Source of the DNA: Limnanthes douglasii subsp. nivea
Lineage: Eukaryota; Streptophyta; Magnoliopsida; Brassicales; Limnanthaceae
DNA: 64,000 nt
Assembly (NCBI GenBank): GCA_036936605.1
Contig: JAUPFV010000005.1
Span: 883,001 to 947,000, forward strand
Reading direction: 5' to 3'
The notes beneath the pieces were generated by a model. The model searched no databases. It worked only from the letters and a program-made list of their open reading frames with translations, and had not been told where the DNA came from. Positions 10,553 to 21,564 of the stretch are shown here, in pieces; the stretch's first letter is position 1; the number at the start of each line of letters is the position of its first letter. A program made the position numbers and the translations under genes.

Positions 10553-11330
10553 TTGCTTTATTTATTAGTATTACCTTCCGTTTCAGTGGGCCTTAACAGC
10601 CTTACAGCCACACCCAGCCCCAAACCACAAACTGACCCAGTCTCTAGTCAGAGCTTTGACTTAACAACATTTGAAAAAGTAGAAAAAAGTGAAATGGAAC
10701 GCCGAAAATCACAACAACAAATTGATGAACTGAAAAAGAAACTCCAAGAAAAGGAGAAGATCATTACATAAATGAAATCTGATGCAAAGATGGACATTGA
10801 GGTTGAACTACAAAACACACTTAAACTGCCTATGTTGAAGCTAAACATGGAACAACTGAACACCAACCAAAAACTTATTCAAGGAGAAAAATATTAAATG
10901 ATCAAGGCCACCAATCACCAAATAAAATAAGAAAAACACAAAATATTGTTGTGGAAGACAAGGTTCCACCTCCACAACAAGAAAAAAAGTAAAGATGATT
11001 TGGAAAAACAGAATCATAATGTTGTTGTTACTGATGAAAATGACCATGTTGCTGATGTTGAATTTCATGTTGCTGCTACTACATATGAGGATCTTATTGT
11101 TGTTGCAAACAAGAATGTTGGGGTGTAAAACCAAGTTGATACCAGTGTTAATAGTGATTCCCCTATTAATGTTGATATTGTTAGTTCTGAAGATATTGTT
11201 GCTGTAGAAAAGGAGAATTATATTCCTACTGAAGTTGGAATGGAAAAGCCAGTTCATGCCACTATTATTAGTGATGTTGTGTTTGAAAACAAAGACAATC
11301 CCACTATTTCCGCTGCTGATTTTGTGGCAT
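10553..11330 (+). pseudogene. Broken coiled-coil coding sequence, unknown (unit 1)
   Basis: The first frame has a Pro/Ser/Thr-rich start (TPSPKPQTDPVSSQSFD), then a Lys/Glu heptad-like stretch ending KKKLQEKEKIIT at 10768. After a TAA the same phase goes on at 10772 and reaches another stop. From about 10946 an acidic Val/Asp-rich frame continues, with several stops, to AADFVA at 11311-11328. It may be one decayed gene. The family is not recognised. The start of unit 1 (6729) also encodes AADFVA, so unit borders fall inside this gene. Confidence 0.35.
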
Positions 11331-11373
11331 AAGAAACAGTTTTTTTTAAAAAAATGAGCACTTTTCTTCCTTT

Positions 11374-12311
11374 ATGTATAGATCGTTCTCTTTTTGTGCT
11401 TGGAAAATGGTGTGCTTGTTCTTTCACCGTCTTGTTTTATTATATCATCAAAATATACACCAAGAAACTCGTGAAAGTATCGGTGAAGTAGAGATTACTT
11501 TTTGTACACTTATTTTTGGTTTAATTAGTGCACCTGCTATTTTTTGTACGCTAATGAACAAAATACTTCACCCATACATGGACGAGTTTGTTATGGAATA
11601 TCTTGATGACATAGTGATCTATAGTAAGATGATGGATGAGTATGTCGAACAATTGCGAACAATTTTTTAAGTACTAAATAATAAGGATCTATATGTAAAA
11701 AAATATAAGTGCGCCAAAGAGAAAGTCTCATAGGTCACAAAATCAACAGTTGGAAACTTATAATGGAAGAGGCCAAGATCCATGCAATCCAAGAAAGGAC
11801 GACCCCAACCAAAGTACCGGAGTTGCGATATTTCCTAGGTTTTATCAACTACTATCCTATGATCGATACTCACGGAATACAGTCCCTTTGACAGATCTAT
11901 TGAAGAAATTAAGAGCTTGGGATTGGTAAGACCAATGTGATGAAGCATTAAGGAAATAAAACAATTTGTGATCGAAGAGTCAGTTTTGAAACTTCTCGAA
12001 CCAACGGTACCATTTAATGTTCACACCAAGGATTCAGACTACCATTTCAAGTGCACACCAAGGTTTTAGACTTTACCATTAGAGGATTTTTTATGCAAGA
12101 AGGACACCCCATCAAATTTGGAAGTCGTAAAATGAGTGATGCAAAATTTCATGACTTTCGGTGGGCAGGTCACCCCGACACCCATCACACGTTATCCCTA
12201 GTGCACGAGAAGTTCTTTTGGCACAACTTCGTGACTACATAGAGAAATACGTGCAGAGGTGTCTTGTATGCCAACAAGACAAGATTGAAAAAACAACCAG
12301 GCAGTCTTTTA
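11374..12311 (+). pseudogene. Chromovirus pol remnant, unit 2 (RT, RNase H, integrase finger)
   Basis: An open frame at 11374-11670 keeps the RT core: FGLISAPAIF (normally FGLTNAPATF), LMNKILHPYMDEF and the catalytic YLDDIVIYSK at 11599-11628. The next frames give RNase H scraps (GHPIKFGSRKM near 12102) and the integrase finger (GHPDTHHTLSLVHEKFFW near 12168, CLVCQQDKIEK near 12261). RT copies RNA into DNA, RNase H removes the RNA strand and integrase inserts the product. Here the pol is broken by many stops and lacks gag, protease and visible LTRs. This is the best preserved RT of the two units. Confidence 0.8.
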
Positions 12312-12319
12312 GAACCACT

Positions 12320-13147
12320 GAAAACAATCACAAGCTACTTTTTACTATTTTAGGAAAAATCGAACTCCATTTCAAATAAAATACTTAACACACTAGTGAT
12401 GAGATGAAGTTATTTCTTTTATTTTGTGTAACCAGAGATGACCTAGAATTATAATTAACAAACATTGAGTATCCATTATCATAAACAGAGTATGTATTGT
12501 TTTTATTTCTCACCAATACCATTTGTCACAATAAATTGTACTTCACAAATAGACAAAATTAACCTTCCATTAAAACTTAGTAAATTCCTTTCAATTTTCT
12601 TATATGAAGTTATCGCAATCAAATGTTCATAACTGCTTATATGTAAAAGACTAGTCTAACTTTTTGTATCGTTCATAACTTTTCAAGTTATTACCCGGAG
12701 TATTTCTAAATTAACTAACAATTATCATGCGGAGTAACTAACACTTTCAAATCATCATCATTGAAAATTAAAAATGGTTTTGAATATCTATCCACAAACA
12801 ATAACGATTCTACAAAAAGATGCAAATCTAGAGATTTCATGTATCACATTCCACGAATTACAAGAAGTTCTAGCTAAATATCACACCATCTAAGAAAATG
12901 TTGATTTATAAAATATATCGAGCTAAAATCGTTTACTCAAAGATAGTAGATGGACTATGTATTTAATCACCCATGTTAAATGCATACAAAATTTACATTT
13001 TCTTATAACTCTTTAATTTATAAAGAGAGATAAGTAAGTTATTTATTGGACCATATCAAATCTTCTACTTACAACAACCTTAATATGTTTATAAATCAAA
13101 ATTAATTTAATCTTGGACCCTTAAATAATTGACCATGCGTCTCAATG
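12320..13147. mobile_element. 0.83-kb insert in the integrase gene, unit 2
   Basis: Perfect 8-base repeats GAACCACT at 12312-12319 and 13148-13155 flank the insert. Without it the frame joins integrase finger to core in the order normal for chromoviruses. It has no gene. An 8-base duplication fits hAT-type insertion, but I saw no matching inverted termini. The right edge also repeats ACCATGCGTCTC on both sides, so the junction may be more complex. Its presence in both units dates it before the duplication. Confidence 0.5.
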
Positions 13148-13590
13148 GAACCACTTCCGATCCCGGAGAGACCATGCGTCTCGATGGAATTTATCATATG
13201 CTTGCCTAACTCAGATGACTTTAGAACGATTATCGTGGTTGTATACAGGTTTATAAAGTACGCAACGTTTTGCAGCTGCCTCACTAGGATGTACAACGGA
13301 CGAGGCAGCCAAATTGTTCTTCAGAAATGCGGTGAAATCTTAGAGGATCACAAAAACATTGTGATCGATTGAGATGTACACCTCACGGCGTAATTCTAGA
13401 CGGAGCTCTTCAAGCTAATGGGTATCAAACTAAATTTTTTAACTAGTTTCCACCTTCAATCCGATGGGCAGACAGAGCGAATAAGTGAACTATTTGAGCT
13501 GTACATTCGACATTATGTAAGTGTCAACCAACGAGATTGATTACAGTTACTCGATGTAGCTCAATTCTCCTATGCAGGTTTCAGTTAAGG
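13148..13590 (+). pseudogene. Chromovirus integrase core remnant, unit 2
   Basis: The frame at 13145-13372 starts with PLPIPERPCVSMEFI (family form PERPWVSMDFI), continues DDFRTIIVVVYRFIKYATF, where D of the family's VVDRF is Y, and stops in NIVID at 13372. Later frames give TELFKLMGIKLNF and SFHLQSDGQTERISELFELY around 13398-13506, then LLDVAQFSYA. The gene is inactive because of frameshifts and stops. Confidence 0.75.
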
Positions 13591-13613
13591 TATTTGTGTG
13601 TTGATTAGATTTT

Positions 13614-13751
13614 AGTAACAATGAAGAAAATAAATCTGATACGGCTTTAGAAGATATGCAGGTTACAAGAAATGTGAAAGAAGGATCTTGTGAAAACAAG
13701 ACTAGTAATGATGTCGTGATACTTCAAGAGCCTGCATTGGAGTCCAAATAA
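13614..13751 (+). CDS. 45-codon coding-like piece, unknown (unit 2)
   Basis: Same length and phase as 9089-9226, again after TTAGATTTTAG, ending at TAA 13749. Three amino-acid differences (N/K, A/P, S/L) and no indels separate the two copies. No family is recognised. Confidence 0.25.
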   Translation, partial: SNNEENKSDTALEDMQVTRNVKEGSCENKTSNDVVILQEPALESK

Positions 13752-14523
13752 GTTGTGCTGAAGGGATGCAAGCTATGACGGCTAGTGATTTTGTTAGTGT
13801 TCAAATTTTGTAACTTGTACATGGATATTGGTGTTGTAGAAGTTTAACTCTCATGGTAAAGCATGACTTTATATCATTTTTACTGTAGTGTTTTTAGGTC
13901 TTGATTTTTAGTTTTTCTTTTAGCTTTTATTATTAAATGCAATTAGTGGTACACTAGAAAGCAATATTATATTAAAAAATGTAAAATAAATAAAATACTA
14001 TGCACACTAATAAATCCAATTATTTTGTCCGATAAATAATTAAGATGATGATAGGTAGGTTCGGTGAGATTGCTAAATCCGTAATCCATTTCGTTTTTAT
14101 TAAACTTGAAGAGTTTGGAATAATATATTAGTTTGGAAGACTTATGGTACCCATTTATTATTTATTTATTTATAAAATATATATATTTAATAATTAATTA
14201 TTTAATAATATATATATATATATGTAATATATAATAATAATAATATACCAAATATAAATCTTTAAATTTGGGACCAATTTATAACTCCATTAATAAATTT
14301 TATAAAAAAATTATTATTATTTATTTATATTTATTTTAATTTGTAATAAATTATATTTGTTTTTAAAATATGTAAATTCATTTAAATATATAACTTTTGT
14401 CTAAATTTATCCGACTTAAATAATTATATTTGTGAAATAAATTTATGATTTTAATTAATTATAATAGTTATAAAAAAGATATCAAAGTTACCAAATTATA
14501 GCAATATTAATATTATGCTTGTA
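13752..14523. other. AT-rich non-coding part of unit 2
   Basis: This matches 9227-10047. It contains a (TA)n run near 14205-14225 and no gene. Confidence 0.6.
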
Positions 14524-14784
14524 ATCATCTCCAATATAGTAGGTATATGAGACTAGATAACAGATTTGAAGACTATTAGTATTCTTTTCTTTCCAACACA
14601 TAATCTACTAGACTAGTTATATTTACTCGCGTAATTTTAGGTAGGTATATTTACCGTGACGGTGGGTAATAAAAAGTTACCTTAATTACAAAAAACTATT
14701 GAATTATATGCTAATCAAAAATTTTAGATTATGAAAATATTAGGTATATTTACCAAATTTTTAGAGTAGCTGTTGGGGATGCTT
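14524..14784. mobile_element. MITE-like element, unit 2
   Basis: A diverged duplicate of 10048-10310. The left end reads ATCATCTCCAAT (one change) and the right end GTTGGGGATGCTT, flanked by GTA. It was duplicated with the unit and did not insert on its own. Confidence 0.55.
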
Positions 14785-15029
14785 GTATATTGGAAGATAA
14801 TTTCGGTGTTTGTAACAAGATTTTTTAAACAATGAAAACGGTTGAAATATAAGTAAAACAAATGTTGCATTAATCAGGTGCAAAAACATCGGTTACTTAA
14901 ATAAACAGTTTTTATAATTTTTTTAGTTGTCACTCAAAAACAAATAATAATACGTTATCAATAAAAAATCCAATCCAAAATTTGAGAGTAAATGATAAAT
15001 ATATATCTATTTTCATTAGTAAATAAATT

Positions 15030-15420
15030 TTGGTTTATTTATTAGTATTACCTTCAGTTTTAGTGGGCCTTAACAGCCCCACAGCCACAACCAGCCCCAA
15101 ACCACAAACTGACACAGTCTCTAGTCAGAGCTTTGACTTAAGAACATTTGAAAAAGTAGAAAAAAGTGAAATGGAACGCCGACAATTACAACAACAAATG
15201 GATGAGCTGAAAAAGAAACTCCAAGAAAAGGAGAAGATCATTACATAAATGAAATCTAATGCAGAGATGGACATTGAGGTTGAACTATAAAACACACTTA
15301 AACTGCCTATGTTGAAGCTAAACATGGAACAACTGACTAACAACCAAAAACTTATTCAAGGAGAAAGATATTAAATGATCAAGGCCATCAATCACCAAAT
15401 AAAATAAGAACAACACAAAA
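15030..15420 (+). pseudogene. Broken coiled-coil coding sequence, unknown (unit 2)
   Basis: Second copy of the start of 10553-11330, with the Pro/Ser/Thr-rich stretch followed by KKKLQEKEKIIT and TAA at 15246. Downstream stops match unit 1 plus one more. The acidic continuation found after unit 1 is missing because the duplication ends at 15422. Not recognised. Confidence 0.3.
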
Positions 15421-15422
15421 TA

Positions 15423-15787
15423 CTTTTTTAAAAGTCGAACCATAAGAATGGTATCATAATTTCCAGTGAATCTATGAAATTCTATAAAGTTATAGTCTTA
15501 TTTATCATAAGAGGCTAAAATGATGACATTGTCTTTAGTTTTTCTATAATTCGTGCCTGTTAACCTTGTTAGTTTAGCGAAATTGATTTCTCATTATAGA
15601 TCTTGCGAAATGTTATGTTTGTTAGTAAACTTTAAAACTAGGTAAAATATATGGTTGCAAAGCTTGGTTGCAGATATGCGTTTGTATATTCTTCTTTCGT
15701 ATATAAGTAAGAAGAATTTGATTTCAATAGTATGATATTGTCAATTTATGGTCCAAAAGTCCGCACAAAATGTTTTTAATAACAATT
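15423..15787. other. Intergenic between the duplication and the copia element
   Basis: AT-rich, without a gene or a clear repeat. Confidence 0.5.
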
Positions 15788-16147
15788 TATTATAAATTAA
15801 GATGCAATATTTTCATAAAAAACTCAAACACAAAACAAAATAAAGAACATGAATAGACAAGAACACAAGATTTAACATGGTTCCACAATAATGTTTACGT
15901 CTAAGGGCGTCGCGAGAGAAAAATATTTCACTATGATGTTTTCTTTATAAATTTTAGTGTCTCTTTTGTATAACCATAATAGTCTATTTATAAGGGATAA
16001 ATATAAATTTTTAGAAAATGGATCTAATGAGCTCATAAAGAAATACACTATTAACAACTATCAATGACACAATAATGTACCAAATGAGTATAAAATACAT
16101 TAAGAACACAAGAATCATAAGGTAAAATATTTGACTCATTCTTAAAA
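15788..16147 (-). repeat. 3' LTR of the split copia element
   Basis: On the minus strand it aligns with the LTR at 57086-57509: GAATGAGTCAAATA near the start, CATAGTGAAA, then the GACGCCCTTAGACGTAAAC block (GGCGCCCGTGGACGTAGAC in the other copy) and an end near TGCATCTTAATTTATAATA. The canonical TG start is mutated. The sequence before it (16148-16165) matches the polypurine region. Confidence 0.75.
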
Positions 16148-16164
16148 AATCTTCTATTTGAGGT

Positions 16165-17296
16165 GAATATCCTTTCTTCAGTGTCAACAAAGAAACTTCT
16201 TTCCATCTGACTCACCAAATGCCCTTAAGGCATTCACTTGATGTTGAGAACATCAATCCATTTTAGGTACTTCTTAAACTTCCAATATATCTCTTATTTT
16301 CATGTGTATAGACTTTTTTAACATTAATAACTTTCTTTGATATTATATCATGAATAGTAAGATACCTGACATTTATCTACTTTGTATGCTCGTTGTACAT
16401 TTGGTTCCCTATAAGGTGTATGTCACTTTGACTATCACAAAACCCTTTTATAATAGTCCTATCCAAGCTCAAATCTTCCACTGAACCTTGCAACCATATT
16501 ACCTTCTTAACTGCTTATGTTACAACCATATATTATGTTTATGTTGTAGACAAAGCTATAATAGCTCGCGTTGTGCTTTCCAATTGACCGTACTTCCAGC
16601 TAGAGTAAACAAATATCATGTCAAAGATCTTATTTTATTAATATCCCTTGTAAAATAAAATTAATAAAACCAACCACTGACTCTGTAATGTCATTCAACG
16701 ATCCACCAATATAGGTCTTGTTGAAAGTTAAGCTAACATTCATAGTATTCTTAAGATACCAAAGTATCCATTTTAGTATATGGAAATGTTCTTTCCTAGG
16801 ACATCCCAGTACCTGCTGACTACATTAATTGCATGTGAAATATCAAGACGTGTGCACACCATACTTGAGTATGAAACCTTCGATATTTGTTCCAATTCAA
16901 ACATCATACTTGGGCAATCTTTCTTGGGATAACTTAAGATGAATGACAGATGGGATGCTAACCGCCTTAGCATCAAACATTTTGAATCATTTTAGAACTT
17001 TTTAAATGTAGTTTCGTTGAGACACATGGAGTGATCATACATTTCTATTCCTCGTAATCTGCATCCCAAGAATTTCATTTTTCATATTCAAACCCTTCAT
17101 CTCAAACTCGACACCAAGCTTCTTTTTATCTTCACAATGTGTGACATGCTACAAAAAATAATGAGCATATCATCCAAGTACAAAACATAAGAATTATTTG
17201 ACATGTTTTGATGATACACATAACTGTCATATGAACTACTTGTGAACCCTCACGACTCCTTGAATGTATCAAATTGTTTGTACTATAGCATATGTG
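16165..17296 (-). pseudogene. Copia RT C-terminus and RNase H remnant
   Basis: On the minus strand VLYLDDMLI lies near 17192-17166, the copia RT catalytic motif (family form YVDDML). Further on, SMVCTRLDISHAINVVSRY near 16900-16835 is the segment that leads into RNase H. RNase H scraps and the conserved tail with GAATGCCTTAAGGGCATTTG (16221-16240) follow, the latter shared with 57000-57020. Stops and frameshifts are frequent. It would have copied and processed the element's RNA. It is inactive. Confidence 0.7.
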
Positions 17297-17301
17297 AGTG
17301 T
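17297..17301. repeat. Target-site duplication AGTGT, left
   Basis: AGTGT stands directly before the TGATGAG start of the LTR and is repeated at 27415-27419 directly after the other LTR. Removing the element and one copy rejoins the copia RT text KKSLYGLQ with KQFD. Confidence 0.9.
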
Positions 17302-17680
17302 TGATGAGTCCGAATAACTGCACCACTACCTACTGAGATTTCTAGACAAGGGCAATTCGGACATTAACTGCCCACTAAAATATCCGGGCAGGACAAAAGT
17401 ATAAAATGACTAAACACCTTTTGACTAAGCTATGTCCTAATCAGCTTATTAAGTAAATGGGTCTTTAAACTTGACCCGGTTCCATAATTTTACACGAAAG
17501 CCCATGGGTCCATAATAAAGTGTATAAATACCTCAACTAATTTCATTAATGAGGGTAATGAACATTTAATAAAACCAAGCAGCATAAATCTCTCACTACG
17601 AAACACCCAAACATTTAATACTCTAAAAACTTTCCAAAACACTTGACAAAATTACCCTCAGTTTAAAATAAACCTCACCA
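17302..17680 (+). repeat. 5' LTR of the Tat element
   Basis: It starts TGATGAGTCC and ends CCTCACCA. A TATA box TATAAATA lies at 17523-17530. The LTR carries the promoter and polyadenylation signals. It aligns end to end with 27037-27414. Confidence 0.9.
17523..17530 (+). promoter_or_regulatory. TATA box in the 5' LTR
   Basis: TATAAATA, about 150 bases before the LTR end. The other LTR keeps it at 27257-27264. Confidence 0.6.
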
Positions 17681-17698
17681 AATTGGTGACCATAGTGG
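17681..17698 (+). promoter_or_regulatory. Candidate primer-binding site
   Basis: AATTGGTGACCATAGTGG directly follows the 5' LTR, where the tRNA primer should pair. I did not assign the tRNA. This differs from the TGGCGCC site in the other Tat elements of the window. Confidence 0.45.
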
Positions 17699-17754
17699 GA
17701 GAAGAAGGTGCCTAAATCTAGCATTCAAAACCAGCAAAAATAAAACCTGTTCTG

Positions 17755-19480
17755 ATGGATCCGAACGAGCAAGCACTTTCCTACCTTTGGTGGAGGTGGT
17801 GGGGGAAAACAATGAATACACTACCGAAGAGCAAGATAAGTTGAAAACTGAAATATAAGCGTTGAGGCCACTAGAAAGGAAGAGATGGGTTTAAAGAAAA
17901 AGTCAAAGGCGTCAGCCATTCACCATATTGAAAACCCAAGGGAGAATGACCCATCAGCAAAGACTCATTTAAGCACAAAAAAGACCCATGTCAGTTCCAA
18001 GAAATCTCACCGGTCCACGCAGGTGGAGAACCCATAATCTGAGTCCTCTAGTAGCTCTTCGAACGAGGATGAGCTTGAGGAGTCCTTGCCATCAAGCAAC
18101 GATGAGGGGAGGTCCAGGAAGAAACAAAATCTTGTTAAAAAATATTCAAGAAAGAGACATAGGCATGGGAGACTAAAGAGGAACCTGAGAAATGAATCGT
18201 CTCATAGCCACAACCATAGTCACAGGCATGTGGACCAGCTACTGATTGATCCCTTTGCTTTTCATGATGATCCAAGTATTTTTTTAACACCTAATGAAGA
18301 TACAGTTTTTAGTCGTAGTTGGAATTGGAGGTAATCGCCCTTGTCTGCCAAGATACAGTCCGGAAACCTTCCTAAAAGGTTTGACAATACTAAAATGGAG
18401 AAATACGATGGGAGCAAGATCCGGACAACCATCTGGAATAGTTTAAATTTTTTATGATGAACTTTGATGACGATGCCAAACTTCTGTGTAAATCCTTCTC
18501 CTAATCCTTTACGGGAAGTGCTCTGAAATGGTACAACAACTTGCCACAGGTTTGTATCAGAAACTTTGATACATTTTGGGTTGCCTTCCGAAGGCAGTTT
18601 GTAGGGAGTAAAGAGGTGAAGGGAAATGGAGATACTATTATCAATTGTGCCCAAGATCCAAATGAGTCACTGAAAGACTATATGAGACGGTTCGTAAATA
18701 CAAAGAATGGGTTAGCTGATTGCTATGAGCAAGTAGCAATAGCTTCTTTGAGATAAGGGTTAACCCTGGGAATCTAGCTGATTCAGTAACAAGGAAGAAG
18801 GCCATGACTTGGGGCAGTTTGCTAAATCAGGTGGGAAAAAAATCAACGTGGATGAAACAAAGAACACTAGGGTACAAAAACAAGTGAGGTTTGCCCCAGT
18901 TACTCCAAACCAGAACCAGTCCGGATACAAGGCCAAAAAAACCGGACAGGGGTCCAACAGGGCCAAACAGACTCAATCCCACCCAAATCCAGCTCATAGC
19001 CAGCAGTCCAGAAATAAACGAGGACCTTGGGTCCAACCGGAGTGGTTTGTGGAGTTAAAGGATAATGTGGCATCCATTTATGACAAAACTAAAGATGAGG
19101 TGCATTTCCGGAAGCCGGCAACGCTTCAATCTCCCATGGAAATCGTAATACTTGTTTTTGCCAGTATCAGCATGATATTGGCCACAACACCGAAGAATGA
19201 ATTGCTTTGAAACAAGAGGTACAAAATCTTATTGACAGGGGCAAGCTGGGAGCTTATGTCAATAGAAGGAATGGAAACAGGCCTGACAATGCTCCCCGAA
19301 CTGGCCCAACGAACAATGCAGGAACATCAGCTCCGGAGGGGGCAATGGTGATCCATGAAAGGTTTAATGTGGACTCAGAGTATTTGGATCCTGATCCAAC
19401 CCGGAATAAAGTGGGGGTCATAACAGAACAAGCTAAAACAGTGTCCGGACTCATAAGCTTTTTTGAGTCACTTACTATTC
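17755..19480 (+). pseudogene. Tat gag (capsid and zinc-knuckle) remnant
   Basis: The first ATG is at 17755, but the Gly-rich start runs out of frame within about 30 codons. A basic Ser/His-rich part follows (NESSHSHNHSHRH near 18190). The capsid domain gives KWYNNLPQ near 18529, NFDTFWVAFRRQFVGSKE near 18562, and MRRFVNTK near 18684. The CCHC-like knuckle of Tat elements lies near 19156-19210 (form C-x2-Q/H-x4-H), its last Cys replaced by a TGA at 19193. Then comes the KQEVQNLIDRGKLG linker. Gag packages the RNA into particles. At least five breaks are visible. Confidence 0.8.
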
Positions 19481-19500
19481 GGGGGGGGGGGGGGGGGGGG
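19481..19500 (+). repeat. Run of 20 G
   Basis: Twenty consecutive G between gag and protease. The related element at 36338-47783 encodes FGGD here, so the run grew from a short GGAGG-like site. It shifts the gag-protease frame and may also be a sequencing or assembly weak point. Confidence 0.9.
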
Positions 19501-20092
19501 CACTATGACTACGTCGACTCCTTCTTCAAGGAAGAGGCATGCTCACACTCTAGCTACTCAGTTAGAGGGAGACATGTCTTCTTATCAGTTCCAAATTCCT
19601 TTTCCTTTCATTGTTTTTTATGAGGATGATTTAAGAAATATAGTTGGGCCTTATGAGGATGTTGTAAGAATAGGAGCTTCAATTGGGGGCAACGACATCA
19701 GGCGAATTCTTATTGACACTGGTAGCTCAGCCAATATTCTATTTTTATGTTCTTATAAGTAGATGAAGAATTCGGAAGTGATTCAACGTTCGAACAGATC
19801 CATTGTAATAGGAGAGTTTGAGAAGGAGGTATTGTTGGGCAAAGGCCTTTTTAAGAAGATGGTTAGAGTGCTATTCGTTGTGGTAGACTGCCCCACATGT
19901 TACAATGCAATTTTTGGGAGGTCCTGGCTCTCTAGGATGCATGTTGTGGCTTCAACAGTCCATCAACGTTTGAAGTATGCAGTTCAAGGACAAGTGGGAG
20001 TTGTCCGGAGTAGCCAAAAAATAGCAAGAGAATGTTATGCAACTGCACTTGCTCCTAAAACTCTGGGGGCAGTCTGGGTTAATGAAGATTAG
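19501..20092 (+). pseudogene. Tat protease remnant
   Basis: The aspartic protease active site reads LIDTGSSANILF at 19710-19745. TAG at 19760 interrupts the frame soon after. The rest of the domain follows in phase: EFEKEVLLGKGLFKKMVRVL, then AIFGRSWLSRMH near 19909-19944. The protease would cut the Gag-Pol polyprotein. Length and order match the protease of the other Tat element (44830-45735). Apart from the stop the domain is well kept. Confidence 0.8.
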
Positions 20093-20095
20093 CAG

Positions 20096-21564
20096 TTGTT
20101 GGGGCCCTCTGGGGGTGAGGGTGAAATTGATGACCCGAGAGAGACCCCTGGTGTTTTGATACCGATTGAAGAAGTTGAAACCCACTCTATGGCTGAAGGA
20201 ATGAGTGTTAAAATTGGCTCCAAGATGGCTCCAGAATTGAAGAAAAAGTTGTTGTCCTTTTTTGCAGGTCACCAACATGTTTTTGCTTGGTGCAATGTTG
20301 ATGTGACCGGAGTGCCTGTAAGTGTTATATCACACAAGTTGTCTATCCGGAGAGATGTTGTACCTGTTGTGCAAAAAAGGAGAGCTTTTTCTAAGGAGAA
20401 AGTTGATGTAATAGTCCAAGAAGTTGACCGGCTTACCAAGATGGGGCACATAAAGGAGTCTTAGTATCATTTGTGGACAACTAACCCCAGTGTTAGTTAA
20501 GAAAAAGAATGGATAGCTAACTCAGTCTTAGTATCAATTTTACTGACCTCAATAAAGCTTGCCCAAAAGATCTCTATCCAGTCCCCTGGATAGATCAGTT
20601 GGTGGACTCCACACCTGGAAACAAGCTATTATCATTTATGGATGCCTTCTCTGGGTATAACCAGATACAGATGGATCAGAAGGACCAAGATCACACTACA
20701 ATTGTTACAAATAAGGGTCTCCATTGTTACAAGGTGATGCCTTTTGGGTTGAAAAATGCTGGGGCTACTTATTAGAGGTTGGTGAACAAAGCATTTGTTG
20801 ATCAGATTGGAAGAAATATGGAAGTGTATATTGATGACATGATAGTCAAGTTTTTGCACGTAACTGATCTTCAACTTGACAAGGTTAATTTAAAATTGAA
20901 TCCAGAAAAATGCGTGTTTGGGGTGCAATCCAGAAATTTTTTGGGTTATGTAATAAGTGAAAATAGGATACAGCCTGATCCCGACCAGCTCGATGCTCTG
21001 TTAAAGATGGACCCACCTCGAAATATTAAAGAAGTACAAAGGCTGATAGGAAGATTGGCTGCTTAAAATCGTTTTATTTCAAGGTCTTCAGACAAATGTG
21101 CCCCGTTTTTTCAAACCTTGAAAGGTGTTAAGGACTTCAACTGGTCTCCACAGTGCAGCCAGACATTTGATGAAATAAAAAAGCATTTGTCTTCTCCCAA
21201 AACCCTATTTAAGCCTGTTGACAGAGAAACACTTTATGTATACTTGGCTGTGTCAGAATGTGCTATAAATGCAGTGCTGGTAAGAGAGATGGACAATTAT
21301 CCTCGTCCGGTGTACTACGTCAGCAAGAGTCTGATAGATGCTGAAAAGAGGTACATGAAGCTTGAAAAGCTGGCACTAGCCTTAGTGATTGCTGCCAGAA
21401 AAATGAGGCCGCATTTTCAGTCTCATTCCATCATCGTTCGAACATCTTTTCCTTTGAAGAATGTTCATCAGAAAGTAGACATATCAAACAGGATGACCAA
21501 GTGGTCAGTCAAATTGGGTGGTTACGATATTGATTTTGCCCCACGAACTGCAATTAAAGCCTAA
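20096..21564 (+). pseudogene. Tat reverse transcriptase and first RNase H remnant
   Basis: Open from 20096 to 20464 (VFAWCNVDVTGVP, then VVQKRRAFSKEK). It is broken by TAG at 20462 and a frameshift, then LSFMDAFSGYNQIQM (first catalytic Asp, near 20629-20670), VMPFGLKNAGATY (TAG at 20773 follows) and YIDDM at 20827-20841 (catalytic Asp pair). The connection domain includes NRFISRSSDKCAPFFQ after a TAA at 21064. RNase H follows from 21205 (LYVYLAVSE, then VYYVSKSLIDAEKRY). RT synthesises the cDNA and RNase H degrades its RNA template. The catalytic residues are present but several stops kill the gene. Confidence 0.85.

Larger units (their letters stand above)
6729..11309 (+). repeat. Tandem segmental duplication, unit 1
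   Basis: From CGCTGCTGATTTTGTGGCATA at 6729 this segment aligns with 11310-15422 nearly throughout: chromovirus pieces, integrase insert, AT-rich DNA, a MITE and coding-like pieces occur in the same order. The offset is about 4.58 kb at the start and 4.48 kb at the end because of indels. One is a loss of about 190 bases of RT in unit 1. The last 366 bases (10944-11309) have no partner after unit 2. Confidence 0.9.
11310..15422 (+). repeat. Tandem segmental duplication, unit 2
   Basis: This is the second copy of the 4.5-kb unit and keeps the fuller RT. In the integrase block, sampled by eye over about 185 bases, the copies differ at roughly 8%. The similarity ends at ACACAAAATA (15413-15422, partner at 10934-10943). 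Confidence 0.9.

Noticed and set aside
10841..11257. 138-codon minus-strand frame
   Set aside because: It is antisense to the acidic coding-like piece of unit 1. Its Asn/Ile-rich low-complexity text mirrors Val/Asp codons.
18809..19036. Minus-strand frames over gag (18760-19036 and similar)
   Set aside because: They are mirror frames of the gag coding region and show no motif.
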